The position numbers and the translations under genes are program-made. The notes beneath the pieces are model-generated. The model saw only the letters and a list, made by a program, of their open reading frames with translations. It was not told the DNA's origin and did not search any database. From Buddleja alternifolia (lineage: Eukaryota; Streptophyta; Magnoliopsida; Lamiales; Scrophulariaceae): a stretch of 64,000 nucleotides of DNA. Below are positions 1 to 12,284 of this stretch, piece after piece. The stretch lies in assembly GCA_019426215.1 (NCBI GenBank), contig CM033391.1, positions 15,302,708 through 15,366,707 on the forward strand, read 5' to 3'. Each line of letters opens with the position of its first letter. The first letter of the stretch is position 1.

Positions 1-280
1 AAAATGGAGGAGTCATCATCTATTGGTGGGATGTTCAAACTGACGGATCGAACTACCTCATCTGGAAACCGAGTATGTTGAGATCTTCTCTATTGCAATG
101 ATTGGTACTTGCCCTTGCAGGAGATAAATCTAACCAAACGATATTGTGCAGAGGAGTGAACCATCTGCACAGAAAGAACTTTCGGGTTTATCTCGACGCT
201 TTCTTGAACACAGTATCTTCCATCATTTGCAAATGAGGAAAGGCTGATGTCTATGAAAAAATATAGAGGCTATGTTTTAG
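1..280 (+). pseudogene. Copia gag N-terminal fragment
   Basis: Reading forward with frameshifts gives the usual start of a Ty1/Copia Gag: an Ile-Gly-Gly-Met-Phe-Lys-Leu stretch followed by an Asn-Tyr-Leu-Ile-Trp-Lys-Pro motif, which is how Copia Gag proteins of the UBN2/gag-polypeptide type begin. Gag would package the retrotransposon RNA in cytoplasmic particles. The frame breaks within about 100 bases and later codons are only loosely recognisable, so this is a dead remnant. It is cut at the window edge and at an assembly gap just downstream. Its relation to the second gag fragment at 1378 is unclear; the two read as different subfamilies. Confidence 0.55.
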
Positions 281-284
281 ATGA

Positions 285-359
285 NNNNNNNNNNNNNNNN
301 NNNNNNNNNNNNNNNNNNNNNNNNNNNNNNNNNNNNNNNNNNNNNNNNNNNNNNNNNNN
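285..359. other. Assembly gap (75 N)
   Basis: A run of 75 undetermined bases. Any reading across it is artificial, including a minus-strand reading frame at 251-478. Confidence 0.99.
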
Positions 360-1377
360 AATTTATTTAAAGGACTTTTTAGTTGGACTAAAATGTTCAA
401 TATCAAACATAAGTCTTTAATGTTGCGAGCATGTATTAATTGATGCGGCCATGTCTTATGTGTGGAAACACTGATCATGGACTTAGGTTATGTTTGATTT
501 CTTTTCTTTCTAAGGGTTGTTGTAGAAAAATTGTTTAGAATTATTTAAGCCCGTAAAGTTTTGTTTTTCTGCTTTACCTTTACATGTGATGGCCTATTGG
601 CTCGTGCCCTCTAGAAAAGTCCATGATCGAGTGTATATGAATTTATTTATTTATTTAATTCCATGATATTATTGATATGCATATTTATTAGTAGAATAAT
701 CTATGCATGTTCAATATGTGATAGTTGCGCTATATAAATTGACTAATGTGCAAAGTGAGACCAAACATTTGACAATTTAAATTCTCCCAAATAGATAATA
801 CCGAGTTAGAAAGGATGTGTGACATCCTCGCCCTCCACTAAGCTTTCTAAAATTAAAATTACTATAAATATGTAATGCTTCCCAATTATGGGGTTATGCA
901 TTTAGAAATAATTTAAAATTTTATTAAGTGCATGGAATGCCTTAATCGAAGCATATTTCACCTCAAAAACCTGTTCGGTTGCAAGGTGAAATTCAAATGT
1001 TAGATTATAGGAGTTAGTGGGAATGAACTCAGGTAGTTCACGAGCTTAGAAACCTGTTCGGTTGCGGTTTGGTGAACTATGGGGAAATGTATTGCAATAT
1101 TTATTGGATAAATTGATGTTAGACGTCACTTCAATTAATTGATGGGCCAGAAATCGGTTAGGTTGCAACTATATAATTAATTGGGGACCTCAATACCCGC
1201 TATGGAATCGATGCCAATTATAATTCCCGATTTTCACATGGGAGTGTGGGATTCAAAAATGCAGTGGGAGCCAAGATAAATTTAAGTCCTTAATTATTCT
1301 TGGTTAAGTCAAATACAAGTAATCTAATTTAATCTGGTTTATTTCTGTAGTTATTTTTCTCGTTTATCTATCTCAAA
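360..1377. other. Gene-free stretch, probable retrotransposon leader
   Basis: No convincing gene. The DNA is AT-rich and leads directly into the gag fragment at 1378, so part of it is probably the untranslated leader of that element. Two phrases built on 'acctgttcggttgc' recur near 970 and 1050, suggesting small internal repeats. Confidence 0.4.
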
Positions 1378-1985
1378 ATGACAAACCCACTTTGAATTCT
1401 ACTCGAAAAGAATACTCTTACTCGACCCAATTATGTGGACTGACTTAGAAATTTGGGGATTGTCCTCAATATGGAATCTCTGGGATACGTCTTAGAGGCT
1501 GATATCCCAGTGGCTCCAGCCAGAACACGTGCCAATGAGGAAAAGGTCCAAGCCCATGAAAAATGGGTCAAGGGCGACATCCGGGTGAGAGGATTCATGT
1601 TGGAGTCTATGACCAATGAACTTCAAAGGTCACATGATAAGATGCCCACTGCAAGAGCTATCCTAGCTCACCTGGTAGAGCTCTGTGGTGAGCATAGTCG
1701 ATCTGCACGATATGAGATATCGAAAGAGCTCTTCGAGCCAAGATGAAAAAAAGTGAGAAGGTCGGTGATCATGTCCTCAAAATGATTTCGAGGATCGAGA
1801 AATTGGAAGCTCTCGACTTCACTATCAACGCCACCCTTCAAACTAACTTAATCTTGCAATCACTTCCTGATTCCTTCTCCCAATTTGTGGTTAACTTTAA
1901 CTGTAATGAGATAGAGTGCAATTTAGCTGGGCTATGAACAAGTGGGTTACTGCACAATCTCAAATGAAACCAAAGGAAAAGAAAA
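1378..1985 (+). pseudogene. Copia gag pseudogene
   Basis: The reading frame begins Met-Thr-Asn-Pro, followed by a Leu-Thr-x-Pro-Asn-Tyr-Val-Asp signature and then a long Gag core containing the motifs SRSARYEISKELF and LQSLPDSFSQFVVNF. This is the helical capsid-like domain of Ty1/Copia Gag (gag-polypeptide of LTR copia-type, UBN2 relatives). At least three stops interrupt it: a TGA soon after the start, a TGA where a Trp is expected (near 1440), and another TGA near 1743. The frame otherwise persists to about 1937. No zinc knuckle, protease or polymerase follows, so only the gag end of the element survives. Identification is from known family motifs. Confidence 0.75.
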
Positions 1986-4125
1986 CTGCCTTGGTCATTT
2001 CTTCTGGATAGAATGATAGGGCATCTATCTTGTAATTAACTTATTTCGATATTATTAATAAAGATATTATTAAGTTTTCACTTAAATCTTATCTGCATCT
2101 ATAAGTAGTGTAAAACGTTTTGTCCGTGTTTTCAGTGCGATCTCTCTACTTCCTACGGGATAGGAAGATTGGCACTAGAGAAATTGATCTTGATTACTAA
2201 AAACAAGTTCGCAAGTGATAAGAGGTGTTTTTACGTGTTTTTAAGACCGTAATTCTTATGATTTGGATTCACTTATTGCTTAAATCATGTCACATTTGCA
2301 TTTAATAGGTGTGTTAAGTGAATACAGGTAATAAATGAGAATACATGAAGAAAAGGGAAGAAAAACGATGTACAAAACAAGTTCAAGCATGTTTTTCAAC
2401 ACCTAGGCGGTTTATGCATCTCCAACCACATTCGAGCGATAATTCCGTACATTTCGAGACCGACTTAGACAAAGTTTCCTTCTACAAAGTTTTAGATGTA
2501 TGTCTTAGCTTCAAATGGGAACTTGAAACATCCAAATCGGAGGTCTATAGAGATAATTGTGAGGAAATACGACTGTTGCGCCGAACAGAGAAGTACATGT
2601 GCCAGGATACGCCCCAACGCCCTCCTAGTCATGCCTAGGCATGGATAGTCCGAATGTTACTCCTTTTCAGCCTAAATTCCAGGATTATATGATGGGTAAG
2701 AATCACTTTTGACCATAATTCAGCACATGTGTTGAGGGGTTGTCATAAGTGTGTTTCTTGGTAGATTTACTTTATGGACGCCAAATCAGAAACAACCTCC
2801 ATGTTGAAACGTAATTTAGGTATACTTAGCGACCGAATTGGACAAAATGTCCTTCTTGAAAGTTGTAGATCTATGTTTTAGCTGAACATGAGGACTTGAA
2901 TCATCCAATTTGGAGATCTGTGGAGAATTTTATGAGGACAATACTAAGACTGCGCTGGAAAGCAAGAAAATGGCAGCATGCATGTGTTTTGTTGAAGTTT
3001 TCACATGGTTATGCTTGGTGGAATTCTTAAGGGCCGAAAGTTCAGCATTGTTTAGCTGGTTAGAATCTTAAAAGCCAAACTTTAAGCAACACTTTAGGTG
3101 GAATTCTCATTGGGGAACTTTAATGGGAATTCTTAATGCATACTTTAGTGGAATTTTGGCTATAAAAGGAGGGGGAACCCATACTCTTCATCATTCACTA
3201 TCAATTTCAGATTCTTGGAGAAGAGGGGGAGGAAGTGACCGATCCATAGAGAAGAAAAGAGGGGAGAGAGAAGGATTCTTGATTCATCATCATCATTGGA
3301 GAAGGAAGATTCAATTGAAGTTCCATCATTATTCACTTTTGAGGGAGTTTTTATAGCTTTTCATTTCAATTATGTCTATGAACATGTGTATTAATTCATT
3401 TATGTTTTTCATATTATCCATTATGAACTAAATTCATAAGACTAGGGCCATGTAAGACCAAATTGTGATATATGATTATAATAGATGATTGTTGAGGTTG
3501 TTCTTATATTGTTATGTGATGTGAATTGTGTTTTTGTCTATCTTGCATATACTTGATCACTATATGTTAGAATCTTATGCCTAGGTTAATATTTCGGGAG
3601 AAAATTGACTTAGGGTGCAAGAAATTCACATCATGACCCGCAACTAATGAGGAATTGCCCTAGACATAGGTAAAGATTCCCGGGTGAAGTCGTTCGATTC
3701 AAATCGAGTGAACTCTAGTACATTAATGCATGTTTAGTGGTTAGATTTCCGGATAGGGATATTTGGAAAATCACGATCTAAGTATAGGAGTTTATACGCG
3801 AGACATCGGTTATTCTCTACCTTAGGAGTTTTCACCATAACAATATAAGAGTAATTCTACAACAAGAGTCTTTATAAGTATATTTGATCAATTTGGACCT
3901 AGCATGTGCCTTAGTCTCCCTTTATAATTGATTTTAATTCATTTGCATGACCTTGTTCTTATTATACACGTTTTTACATTTAAGTTACTTTTATTGTAGT
4001 TGTTTTTTTGTATAAAATCATAAACTAGAATTCAAGTCTCCGTGGTTCGACAACCCGGACTTTTCGTCCACACTTATTACTACACACGACTAGTGCACTT
4101 GCTATCATAGCACGTTAGCTTTTAG
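1986..4125. repeat. Unassigned repetitive spacer, likely LTR-element interior or LTR
   Basis: No gene of known type. Two diverged copies of a block of about 190 bases lie at 2420-2590 and 2760-2950; both carry the 'aaagtttcc/aaaatgtcc-ttct-aaagttntagat' theme. The stretch at 4020-4125, with 'gtggttcgacaacccggactt' and then 'gtgcacttgctat', resembles the 3' part of plant Gypsy LTRs. A 77-residue frame at 3123 and a 97-residue frame at 2345 match nothing recognised. Confidence 0.35.
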
Positions 4126-5675
4126 CGTGTCAGCAAGTATAGTGAAGTCTTTAATGGACAAATAAAGACTTGGAACACTTGTACAATCTTATCTCTGACA
4201 CGGAAGTGCCTGTCTAGTATCATGGGATGATAGGAGATTAAGATTGTAGGCACATTAGTAGAACTGATATGCTCGAACTCGACTCGCATCAGTTCTGTCA
4301 AATGGGTTTTCACTCTTTGACTGTCAATGACAGAACTTATTATACGTAATAGATGTATGTGAACCTTTGACCTGAAACATCATGCTGAAGATGCATTTGT
4401 GACGTCAAGTATTTCATTGGAGTATTTAGACCCAATTCACCCGTTGGTGGGATCGACCTCGAAATGCAACTTGATGGCCAAATGGTAGTCTTAGCTAATA
4501 TCTAATGGGATTTGTTCTCTCATAAGTGAGTGAGAAAGTACCCTATGTGATTATAGATAAATAAAGATCAAAGTTTTTGGTCAAAGCAAAAAAAGACGAT
4601 TGTGCTAGGCACTAAATCGATCTCAATGATCTCGTATTATTATAATTAATACATATGGTCAAGTCCAGTGAGTTTGACATAGCCATGACTCTCACTTGAC
4701 TGGGGTACACGAACAAAGGGTTTATACTTACATGGTATTTACGATTGGAAGGTTACTGAATGATCCTATCATTCGTTTTCGTTTGGACTACGAAATGGGC
4801 ATATGATTGGCTAGGTGTTACTCACTTCCTTTGGTTTCCTCTCATTGCTAAACGAAACGAACCTAAAGAGTCGTGCTAAAGGATTGACAAAGAAAAATGA
4901 AAAAGGAATTTCTATTTTTCTTCGAGGAATTTTTAATTTATTGGATAAATTAAATAATTAGTTATTCATTAGATGAAATAATTAATTATGAGAATAAGAT
5001 TAATTATTAATTAATTTCCTAGGGAAATATATTAATGAATTAATTTATCTAATTAATTTGCTTATTTAATTAATTAGTTTATTTATTGGATATAATAAAT
5101 TATTAATTGAACAAGAAATTAATTAAAGGAAAAAAAATCCCGGGCTTCTAGAAGGTGTCCAAGAGGACGCCTACTTGGCCATGTTAGACGTCCAAAAGGA
5201 GCTCAATTTTAGGGCTCTCTTGTTTTGACTTGTTCAATAAGTTATGAGGTATATAAGGACTCTTTGACTTAGAACAAGGTTAGAACTTTCATAACTCTCC
5301 TAGAAAGAAAGAAAGAAAGAAAATATTCCTCGCCTTCTCTAAAACCCTAGCCGTCGCCCTTAGAGAATTCAAGTGGGAAATTTTTCGTTTGTTGATCCGT
5401 GAGTGACAATTTAGAGACGACGTATTTTCGTTGTTTGGATCAAGCTCAAGTTTTGAAGATCAAAACAAAGGAATGAAGATTTGGAAGTTTCAAGTTTTTG
5501 AATTGGAGGAAGAAGAAAGATTCTCCTACAACTGCGTTCTAATGAGTAAGTATTATTTGTTAAGTTTATCGTGCAATTTGAATATGCAACAATTGAATTC
5601 AACTTTGGGTTTTAAAATAATTTTTTTTGAAATTCTTCCGCTGCGCTTAAGTTATTTTTTGCGAAACCCAACAAT
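4126..5675 (+). repeat. LTR-like block I (diverged)
   Basis: This block lines up with block II downstream through several shared phrases in the same order, including 'acccgttggtggg-tcgacctcgaa', a 'tttatactnanat-gtattta' segment and 'cgagcctagagagtcg'. It ends 'cgaaacccaaca' followed by 'tgtatgagc', a possible decayed tRNA-Met primer site. It is interpreted as an LTR of a non-autonomous element; no protein is present. Boundaries are approximate and the left end is not defined. Confidence 0.4.
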
Positions 5676-5699
5676 ATTGTATGAGCATTATTATTAATT

Positions 5700-7296
5700 A
5701 ATAAAAAACATTGAATTTGTTCTTATATATTTAATTATGGCATTTAATGTATCGAACAAATACGTCCTTAAGATCAAGGTGTACTCACCACTGTTTATTT
5801 GATAAGTAGGAACACTGGTGGAGTTAAGTGCTTGATCTTATAAAGACAGTTCGAGAGTTAAAGAACCGAAATTGGGCGTTTAGATTCAACTCGTATGATA
5901 CTTGCTTTGACAAGGAAAGTGTTTAATCTCACACTGATTGGATATTGGGAGCTGGTGTCATGATTATGGTTAACGGAGTTAATATATTCGAACATGACTC
6001 GTTGTAATTCTATCACATGGGTTTTTACTCAGTGACAATCAATGATGAGGAATACCGTTATAATAATATGAGTAAACTTTAGATCTGAGGAGTCATTTAC
6101 ATTGTGCTCGTACCATTGAATGAGTTATTAGAGCAGTCACGCTCATTACCCGTTGGTGGGGTCGACCTCGAAGTACGATTCAATTGATGCATTCGACAAT
6201 GGGAAATGGACTGCCAATAGGTGATTCACTGTCTCAAAAGTAAACGAGAAGTAACATGTACGTCATGGGTGTTGTGAAATTAAAGTCTTTGGCCAAAGCA
6301 TTAATGAATGACTTATATTGGATATGAAGGGCAGTTTGGTAATTTCACATCAGTATGATTATAAAGTACAGTATCAAGTTGTATGAATTTGACGTTCCAT
6401 GAATCTTACTTGATCTGGTTGCGTCAGTGAAGAGTTTATACTCATATAGTATTTATAACACAAAGGTTCGTGATGAAATATTCATCTTATACTTGATTTC
6501 GGTATAGATTCACGGGATGGCTTGATGATAACTATATCCTTGGAATCCTCCCAATGCCAATCAAGACGAGCCTAGAGAGTCGCACTATGTAAAGATAATA
6601 TAATAAAGAAGTTTTACCGTTTGAAGGGTATTTTGATAATTTCACTTGGAGTGAAAATTATCAAAAGGGATATGTATTGATTATAATGAATATATTTAAT
6701 TATTATAATTAAATTATTTTATTCAATCAATATTAATAGTATGGTATTATTAGTTTAGAATTAATAAAGTACTATTAATAAAAGAGATTAGCATTTAATT
6801 AATTATCAATTGGATTGGACTGGGAATATTAGTTAAATACTTAATACTGGGCTTGGAGTAAGAAAAAGCCCAATACACCTACCCCCTAGGGTATACACGG
6901 CCGCCCCCTCTTTTCCTTAGTGAAGGAGTAGTCTTTTATTTAAACACTAGGTGTTTAACTAAAATCATAACTCAAGTCAATTTTTCAACTTAGAGAGTGA
7001 AAAATAGTAACACGCAAAATCCTTTTCCTCCACATAAACCTTAAGGCGCCCAACCCAGTCTGAGGTAGAGGAGGTCGAGCTTCAAGAGTTGAAGTCGTCT
7101 TTCGCATGATAATCTAGAGGAAGGAACAATCTGTTACTTCTCAACAAAAGGCTAGGCTTTTGGATTTCATCGAAAAGGTAATTAGATTATCACCTTTCTT
7201 GATATCGATTTTGTACAGTGAAATTATCAAAAACATGAATTGAATCCGGGCTATGTGAATCGGAGAAAAAAAAATTTATCTGCTAGTTCGATTCAC
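5700..7296 (+). repeat. LTR-like block II with primer-binding site
   Basis: About 1.6 kb, related to block I, ending in 'gattcaca' just before 'tgtatcagagcca' at 7301-7313. That string matches the common plant primer-binding site complementary to initiator tRNA-Met, with one substitution, so the LTR-end call is fairly firm. A splice-like and polyadenylation-like AT-rich segment lies at 6650-6800. No coding capacity was seen. The left border is uncertain. Confidence 0.5.
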
Positions 7297-7300
7297 AATA

Positions 7301-7313
7301 GTGTATCAGAGCC
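7301..7313 (+). other. Primer-binding site (tRNA-Met type)
   Basis: The sequence tgtatcagagcca sits four bases after the CA end of LTR-like block II. Plant Copia elements usually read tggtatcagagc here; one base differs or is lost. Confidence 0.55.
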
Positions 7314-8570
7314 AAATTCATGGTTTTTGATAATTTCTTCATGCCTACATGCGTTTATGTTATTTGATGAATATGATTGCATGATATGAATATTTATACA
7401 TTAGACGAATATAAATATGAGTATTTATGTTTTTTCGTATTGTATGCGAAAACGTAAAAAGTGGGTGTTATGATTTAATTTTTGCATGTTTAAACTACTC
7501 GGTTTTTGATGAATAAATTATTCGATTGAAAAAGGCGAGTCGAGACCATGGTGGGCTCGCTAAAAAATAGCCGCCAGCACGTCAAAGCCGATGGTGGTAG
7601 CAGTCGTGCCACGTTGTACAGTGCGGCTTGACCGCACTGCACGACGCGGCATGGCCTCATCGTGCGACTCTGCCAGGCCCGGCTGGCCGCTCGTGGCACA
7701 ACTCCGTGTGTGGCACGACACCCTGCGATTGGATCGCACGACGCCGTGTCGTGCATGTGACTGCTGGTGCCCGACGTGTAATTTTAATTTTTTGTCGGGC
7801 CGAGCTCGGACCTTGGAAAATTAATCCTACAAGTTTAAAATCAATTTTTTAAATTGGGTCTTGGCCCGTTTAATCCGTTAGATGTATTTAGAACCTAATG
7901 GATGATTTTAAAAATAAATTTGTGCTTAAGCCCTATTAGCATTTTTAAATTATTTTGTAGATTAATTTTAAAATTAAAAGCCCCATAAAACCTTTTTCAA
8001 TTTTAAAAGTGGATTTTAATTGAGAATTAAAGTAGACTTAATTCTTATTACTTTATTTAAAATTAAATTTTAATTAAGATTAAATTAGATTTAATTTTAA
8101 TAAGTTTGTTTAAAAAATTAGATTTTTCTAAGGCCAATAATTGGATCTGTTAACCACTTAAAATTAATCATCAAATTTAATCATTGGTATTTAAATTGGA
8201 TTTAAATGACCAAATAAAACTTGTTGAGCTTGTTTTATTTCATGGATTAAATAGGGTTGACCCAAGTCAATTTGGAATCTGATTTAGATTAGAGTTTAAT
8301 TTCATTTTTTAAATTATTTCACCCATAATTGGGCTCTATTTGATAAAGTCCACTTTAATTGGATTAAAGTAAAATATTTGGGCTTGACCCATTAACATTG
8401 AAGTTCAAAATAAATTGGATTTATTTTTGAATATTAATTAAATTGGATTTAATTAAATATTAAATAAGATTTAATAATAATCACAATGTGTTTAGTTTGA
8501 TTATGTGCTCCTTTTATCATTATGTGATGGTGACACATCGTATGGGCTTAGGGTTGGTTTGTTTTTATTG
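7314..8570. repeat. Non-coding interior of a non-autonomous LTR element
   Basis: Follows the primer site directly. It contains a GC-rich island at 7560-7790 in an otherwise AT-rich tract, then a monotonous AT-rich run in which 'aaattggatttaattaa'-like phrases recur. No Gag or Pol motif appears on either strand. Overlapping frames at 7490-7852 on both strands come from GC-rich composition, not from a protein family I recognise. A LARD-like derivative is an inference. Confidence 0.35.
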
Positions 8571-10308
8571 TCTGGGTTGTATTGGGTCAGAGTTTGAGCC
8601 CCCAGTTTGTATCTTTATTATTATTTAGATCATCTTGCCATCCTCATATTATATATAACTACATTTCAAACAATACATTCATCACTCAACACTATTTTTC
8701 TTCAATAGTTATCCAATCAAATTATTCTTTCATTTCTCTTTCTTACTTTACTATTTTGTTAGGGATAATCACATATCGCACCACTGTGAAAATAAAAATT
8801 GTTGAAAGCTACTTATGTTAAAAAAATAGTCATCCGTGCACCTGGGTGTATGAATACCCTACAAGAAAATCCCCTCCCTTAGAAATTTACGGAGAGTGTC
8901 ATACACATGCTTAGACCGAGAATGGGATAGTTTTTTGTGAGAAATATACATGTCAAATGACTATTTTATCCCTCTATTTTAAATAAAAAATAATTTAAAA
9001 CTCCACTTGGGTAGGATATGCCATCTTAGGTAGGATATCTCAAAAGACCATTTTTCTTTTTTCTTTTCCTTTTCTCCTTCTTGGGCCCGGTTAGAGAGCC
9101 CATGAAGCGCACCTCTTATAAATTTCATTGGTAATCGAGGAGAGTTTATAGTTCTTTTACCACTAATTACTACTGAAATTGTTAGGTGTGATTTTTGCCA
9201 AAAGCATATTAATATTGCCACTTTGTAATTAGCAACTCAAAGTCGGGTTTCCCTTTCTTCTCCGCCCTTCTTCCCGTCAGCAAACCACCATTGTGCCTTC
9301 GTCCATTTCCGCCACTAGACCCAGCTTCCTTTCCTTCTTCCCCCTTCTTCCCGTCAGCAAACAACCCCTCGCTGTTGTCCAAATATGCCACCAGATTCTT
9401 CGTTTCCCCTCTCTTGAAGCCACCACCATCACCCCTCTTTTGAAGCCACCGCTTACACTAAACGGTGACAAGTGCCATCTGTCACCCAAACCTCCAATAG
9501 CACCTTACATTTTTACGATTATTAAAAGGATTGTTGCTTATGATTTTTCTTCATCCCATTTTGCTGGATATCAAATTGTGAGGAATGTCGACCACCACCC
9601 CCTCTCCGCACGCTGGAAGTTTGCTTACATAAACAAATCTCAGTCACCGCCTACACCACCAATGCCACCACCACGTCTCCTAGAACCCCAATCTGCCACC
9701 ACCACGCCGCTTGGGTCTCTTTTCACATTTTGTCTTTGTAATTTTTTTATTTTTAATATTTTTCTAAAATTTTTGATATTTTGTATTTTTTTAGGAATTT
9801 CATATTTGTTTCTTTTTTGTAATTTTTGATTTATTTTTAATTTTACAAAAATTTTGTGATTATTTTATCAAATTTATGAAGTTTTTTTTTTCTGAATTTT
9901 TCAGATTTATTTTTTAATTTTTTGAATATTTCTGGATTTTCCCTTAGTTTCAAAAATTCTTATAATAATTTTTTGATGTCTTAATGATTTTTTTCAAATT
10001 TTTTATTATTTTGTTTTCATTTGTTTGATCCAACGGCTAAGAATAAATTATCCAAGGGCAGAGAGTAAATGAGAATAAAAATAACATTTATCAACAATAT
10101 AGGTATAACAGTCATACCAGTTGCACTAACAGAAAAGGAGAGTGTGCAAACGATCATACCAGCTGCACTAACATAAGGGTATGTAAGGCTATTTTTCTTA
10201 ACACAGAGCATATTCATTCAGATAAACAGTTTCACAGGGGTCGATATGCATTATACCCATATTAATCTCATAATAACTACCAGAAAGATTACATCAATCA
10301 TTTTATAC

Positions 10309-10342
<34 letters not shown>

Positions 10343-11309
10343 GTTTCCCAAGGTGTCCTCAAACCCAAAGGCTTAAGATTAAGCCATCGAGGTACTGTCG
10401 AGAGTAATTGTGAAGACCTCTCCCGGGCAAGTTTTTTGCATCCACCGATTTTTTATATACATTAACCAATCATTTTTAATGTGACATATTTTCCTATTTT
10501 CAATTGTTTTTTAAAAATATAAACAAACACACTACACGTAATATCATTTTCACACAATCACCCATGATACACGCAAGGATTATTATTTCGTTTCGATGAT
10601 ATGTTTTGAGTTCTTAAATATAAGAAACTTATTGAAAACATTTGGAAACGTCATGAAAAACTTGAAAAATGCTACAAACAAGGTAGAAACCGTGAAAAAA
10701 GAAGTAAAGAAGTGTTGCTTTCTCTTTTCACTAACAAAAAATAATAGTTTGTGTAAAATGTTTATACATCTACATCAATTATCGATCAAATTACACTAAT
10801 GAATAAAGTGGCAACTTTTGATTCTAGTTTAACATTCACAGAACAAATAATCGACGAAATCTTAGTAACTTAAATTGTGAAATAAAAATTTTTAAAAGTA
10901 TTGTCGTGAAAAAAATAAAAAGTGGTAATGTTTGATTCAAGTTTAGTATTCACAGAGCATATAATTGATAAAATTTTAGTAACTTAAATTGTGAATTAAA
11001 ATTTTTTTTAAAGTGTTTTCGTGAAAAAAATAAAATGTTAATATGGATGATACCATAGTTTCAAACTCATCTGCAAATTATATGAAAAAATTACTTTAAT
11101 CGATAATACAATAATCTTTATCTTGAGTTGCATGATAAAAAGTCGCTCCTCAGTGAAATAAATATTTGTTTGATTGTTAGATTTATTACTCTTCATTTCT
11201 TCTTCTTCTTCTTTTTCTGTTTTTACCTTTTTCCCTAACATTGAGAGATTTGAAAGCTCTGTTATATTTGTGATAGAGCAAATCTTTTTGAAAATGAATT
11301 ACCAAACTC
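8571..11309. other. AT-rich intergenic DNA
   Basis: No gene supported. A 178-residue frame at 9293 is Pro/Thr/Phe-rich and low in complexity. A TA dinucleotide microsatellite lies at about 10311-10339. An imperfect repeat pair at 10800-10880 and 10910-11000 ('acttttgattctagtttaacattcacagaac' versus a near copy) marks a local tandem duplication of roughly 115 bases. Confidence 0.5.
10311..10339. repeat. (TA)n microsatellite
   Basis: About 14 TA units in uninterrupted array. Confidence 0.9.
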
Positions 11310-11312
11310 TCA

Positions 11313-11808
11313 GGCTTTGTTTGTTTGTGTTCATTATACTTTTTTTATTTTCATTTTTATCTGAAAATGAAAATGCACACTTTACATTGTTTTTAACTGA
11401 AAATGTTCTCATTTTCATTCTTGTTTTTACATCCCTGAGAAATTTCAATCATTTATTTAAAATTACATTTCACATCACTTATCTCAAATTTTCTCTCTTA
11501 TCCACCCATCACCATCCTCTCTCATCCACCCATCATCATCCTCTTTCTCTCTCCTCTCTCATCTATCCATCACCATCCTCTCTCTCCTCTCTCGTCAATA
11601 TTCAACTTCAAATCCAATATTATTTATCTAATCGTTACTTTTCAATCATTTCACACATCACACTCACAATTTCAACCATTTTAAAAAATATAACCAAACG
11701 CACCTACTTTTTTTCACTTTTCTCACATGAAAATAAAAAAACACATTCTCTCATATATTTTAGAAAATGATGGTTAAAAATGTAATGAAAACACATCCAA
11801 ACAAAGCC
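11313..11808. mobile_element. Harbinger/Tourist-like MITE 1
   Basis: The left end GGCTTTGTTTG is matched by the inverted right end CAAACAAAGCC. A three-base TCA flanks both sides. Length is about 496 bases. Three-base target duplications and GGsnTTGTTTG-type ends fit PIF/Harbinger MITEs, although their usual target is TWA rather than TCA. A long pyrimidine-rich tract inside gives an artificial 198-residue frame. No transposase is encoded. Confidence 0.65.
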
Positions 11809-11894
11809 TCAATGTTTCCATGAAAATCTTTTTGAAACTCTCACTGTGTTGGCTATAGAGCAAATCTTTTTGGAAAAAACTTACCAAACTCTCA

Positions 11895-12281
11895 GGGTAT
11901 GTTTGGTTATGTTTTCAACTTATGTTTGGTCCAAAATCTCCACCAAACAATGTGTGACTCACACAATATTTGATAAAAAATACACTACTTTTTTGGTCCA
12001 AAAAAACATAATAATTATTTTCCATCTTTCTACACCTACTTTGTACCTACACTCCTCTCTATGTGCTCTCTCTCTTCTCTATCAGACAAAAGCTTCATGT
12101 TTTGACTGCTACAGTAACTTTTGTTCCCTCTGAAAACAAAACCAAACATTACCTCACCAAAAAAACACACCAAAAAACCAACTCCCAAAATAAAACCAAA
12201 CACAATCTCATCAAACACGCACGTGTCTCCATAAATTTCTCACCAATAATTCTCACCAAAATACCATCCCAAAACATAGCC
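11895..12281. mobile_element. Harbinger/Tourist-like MITE 2
   Basis: The ends GGGTATGTTTGG and (inverted) GGCTATGTTTTGG match with few differences, and TCA flanks both sides. About 387 bases. It is a different MITE from the one at 11313, yet the flanks on both sides ('accaaactc' before, 'atgtttcca' after) are the same, so the two sit in copies of one duplicated target. Confidence 0.6.
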
Positions 12282-12284
12282 TCA

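Noticed and set aside
7490..7852. Overlapping 74-88-residue frames on both strands
   Set aside because: GC-rich stretch avoids stops by chance; no motif and inside an LTR-element interior.
9293..9829. 178-residue open frame
   Set aside because: Low-complexity Pro/Thr/Phe composition, no known motif, overlaps open frames on the other strand, lies in repeat-like DNA.
11174..11770. 198-residue open frame
   Set aside because: Runs across the edge of a MITE and through a pyrimidine-rich tract; translation is Ser/Phe/His repeats.
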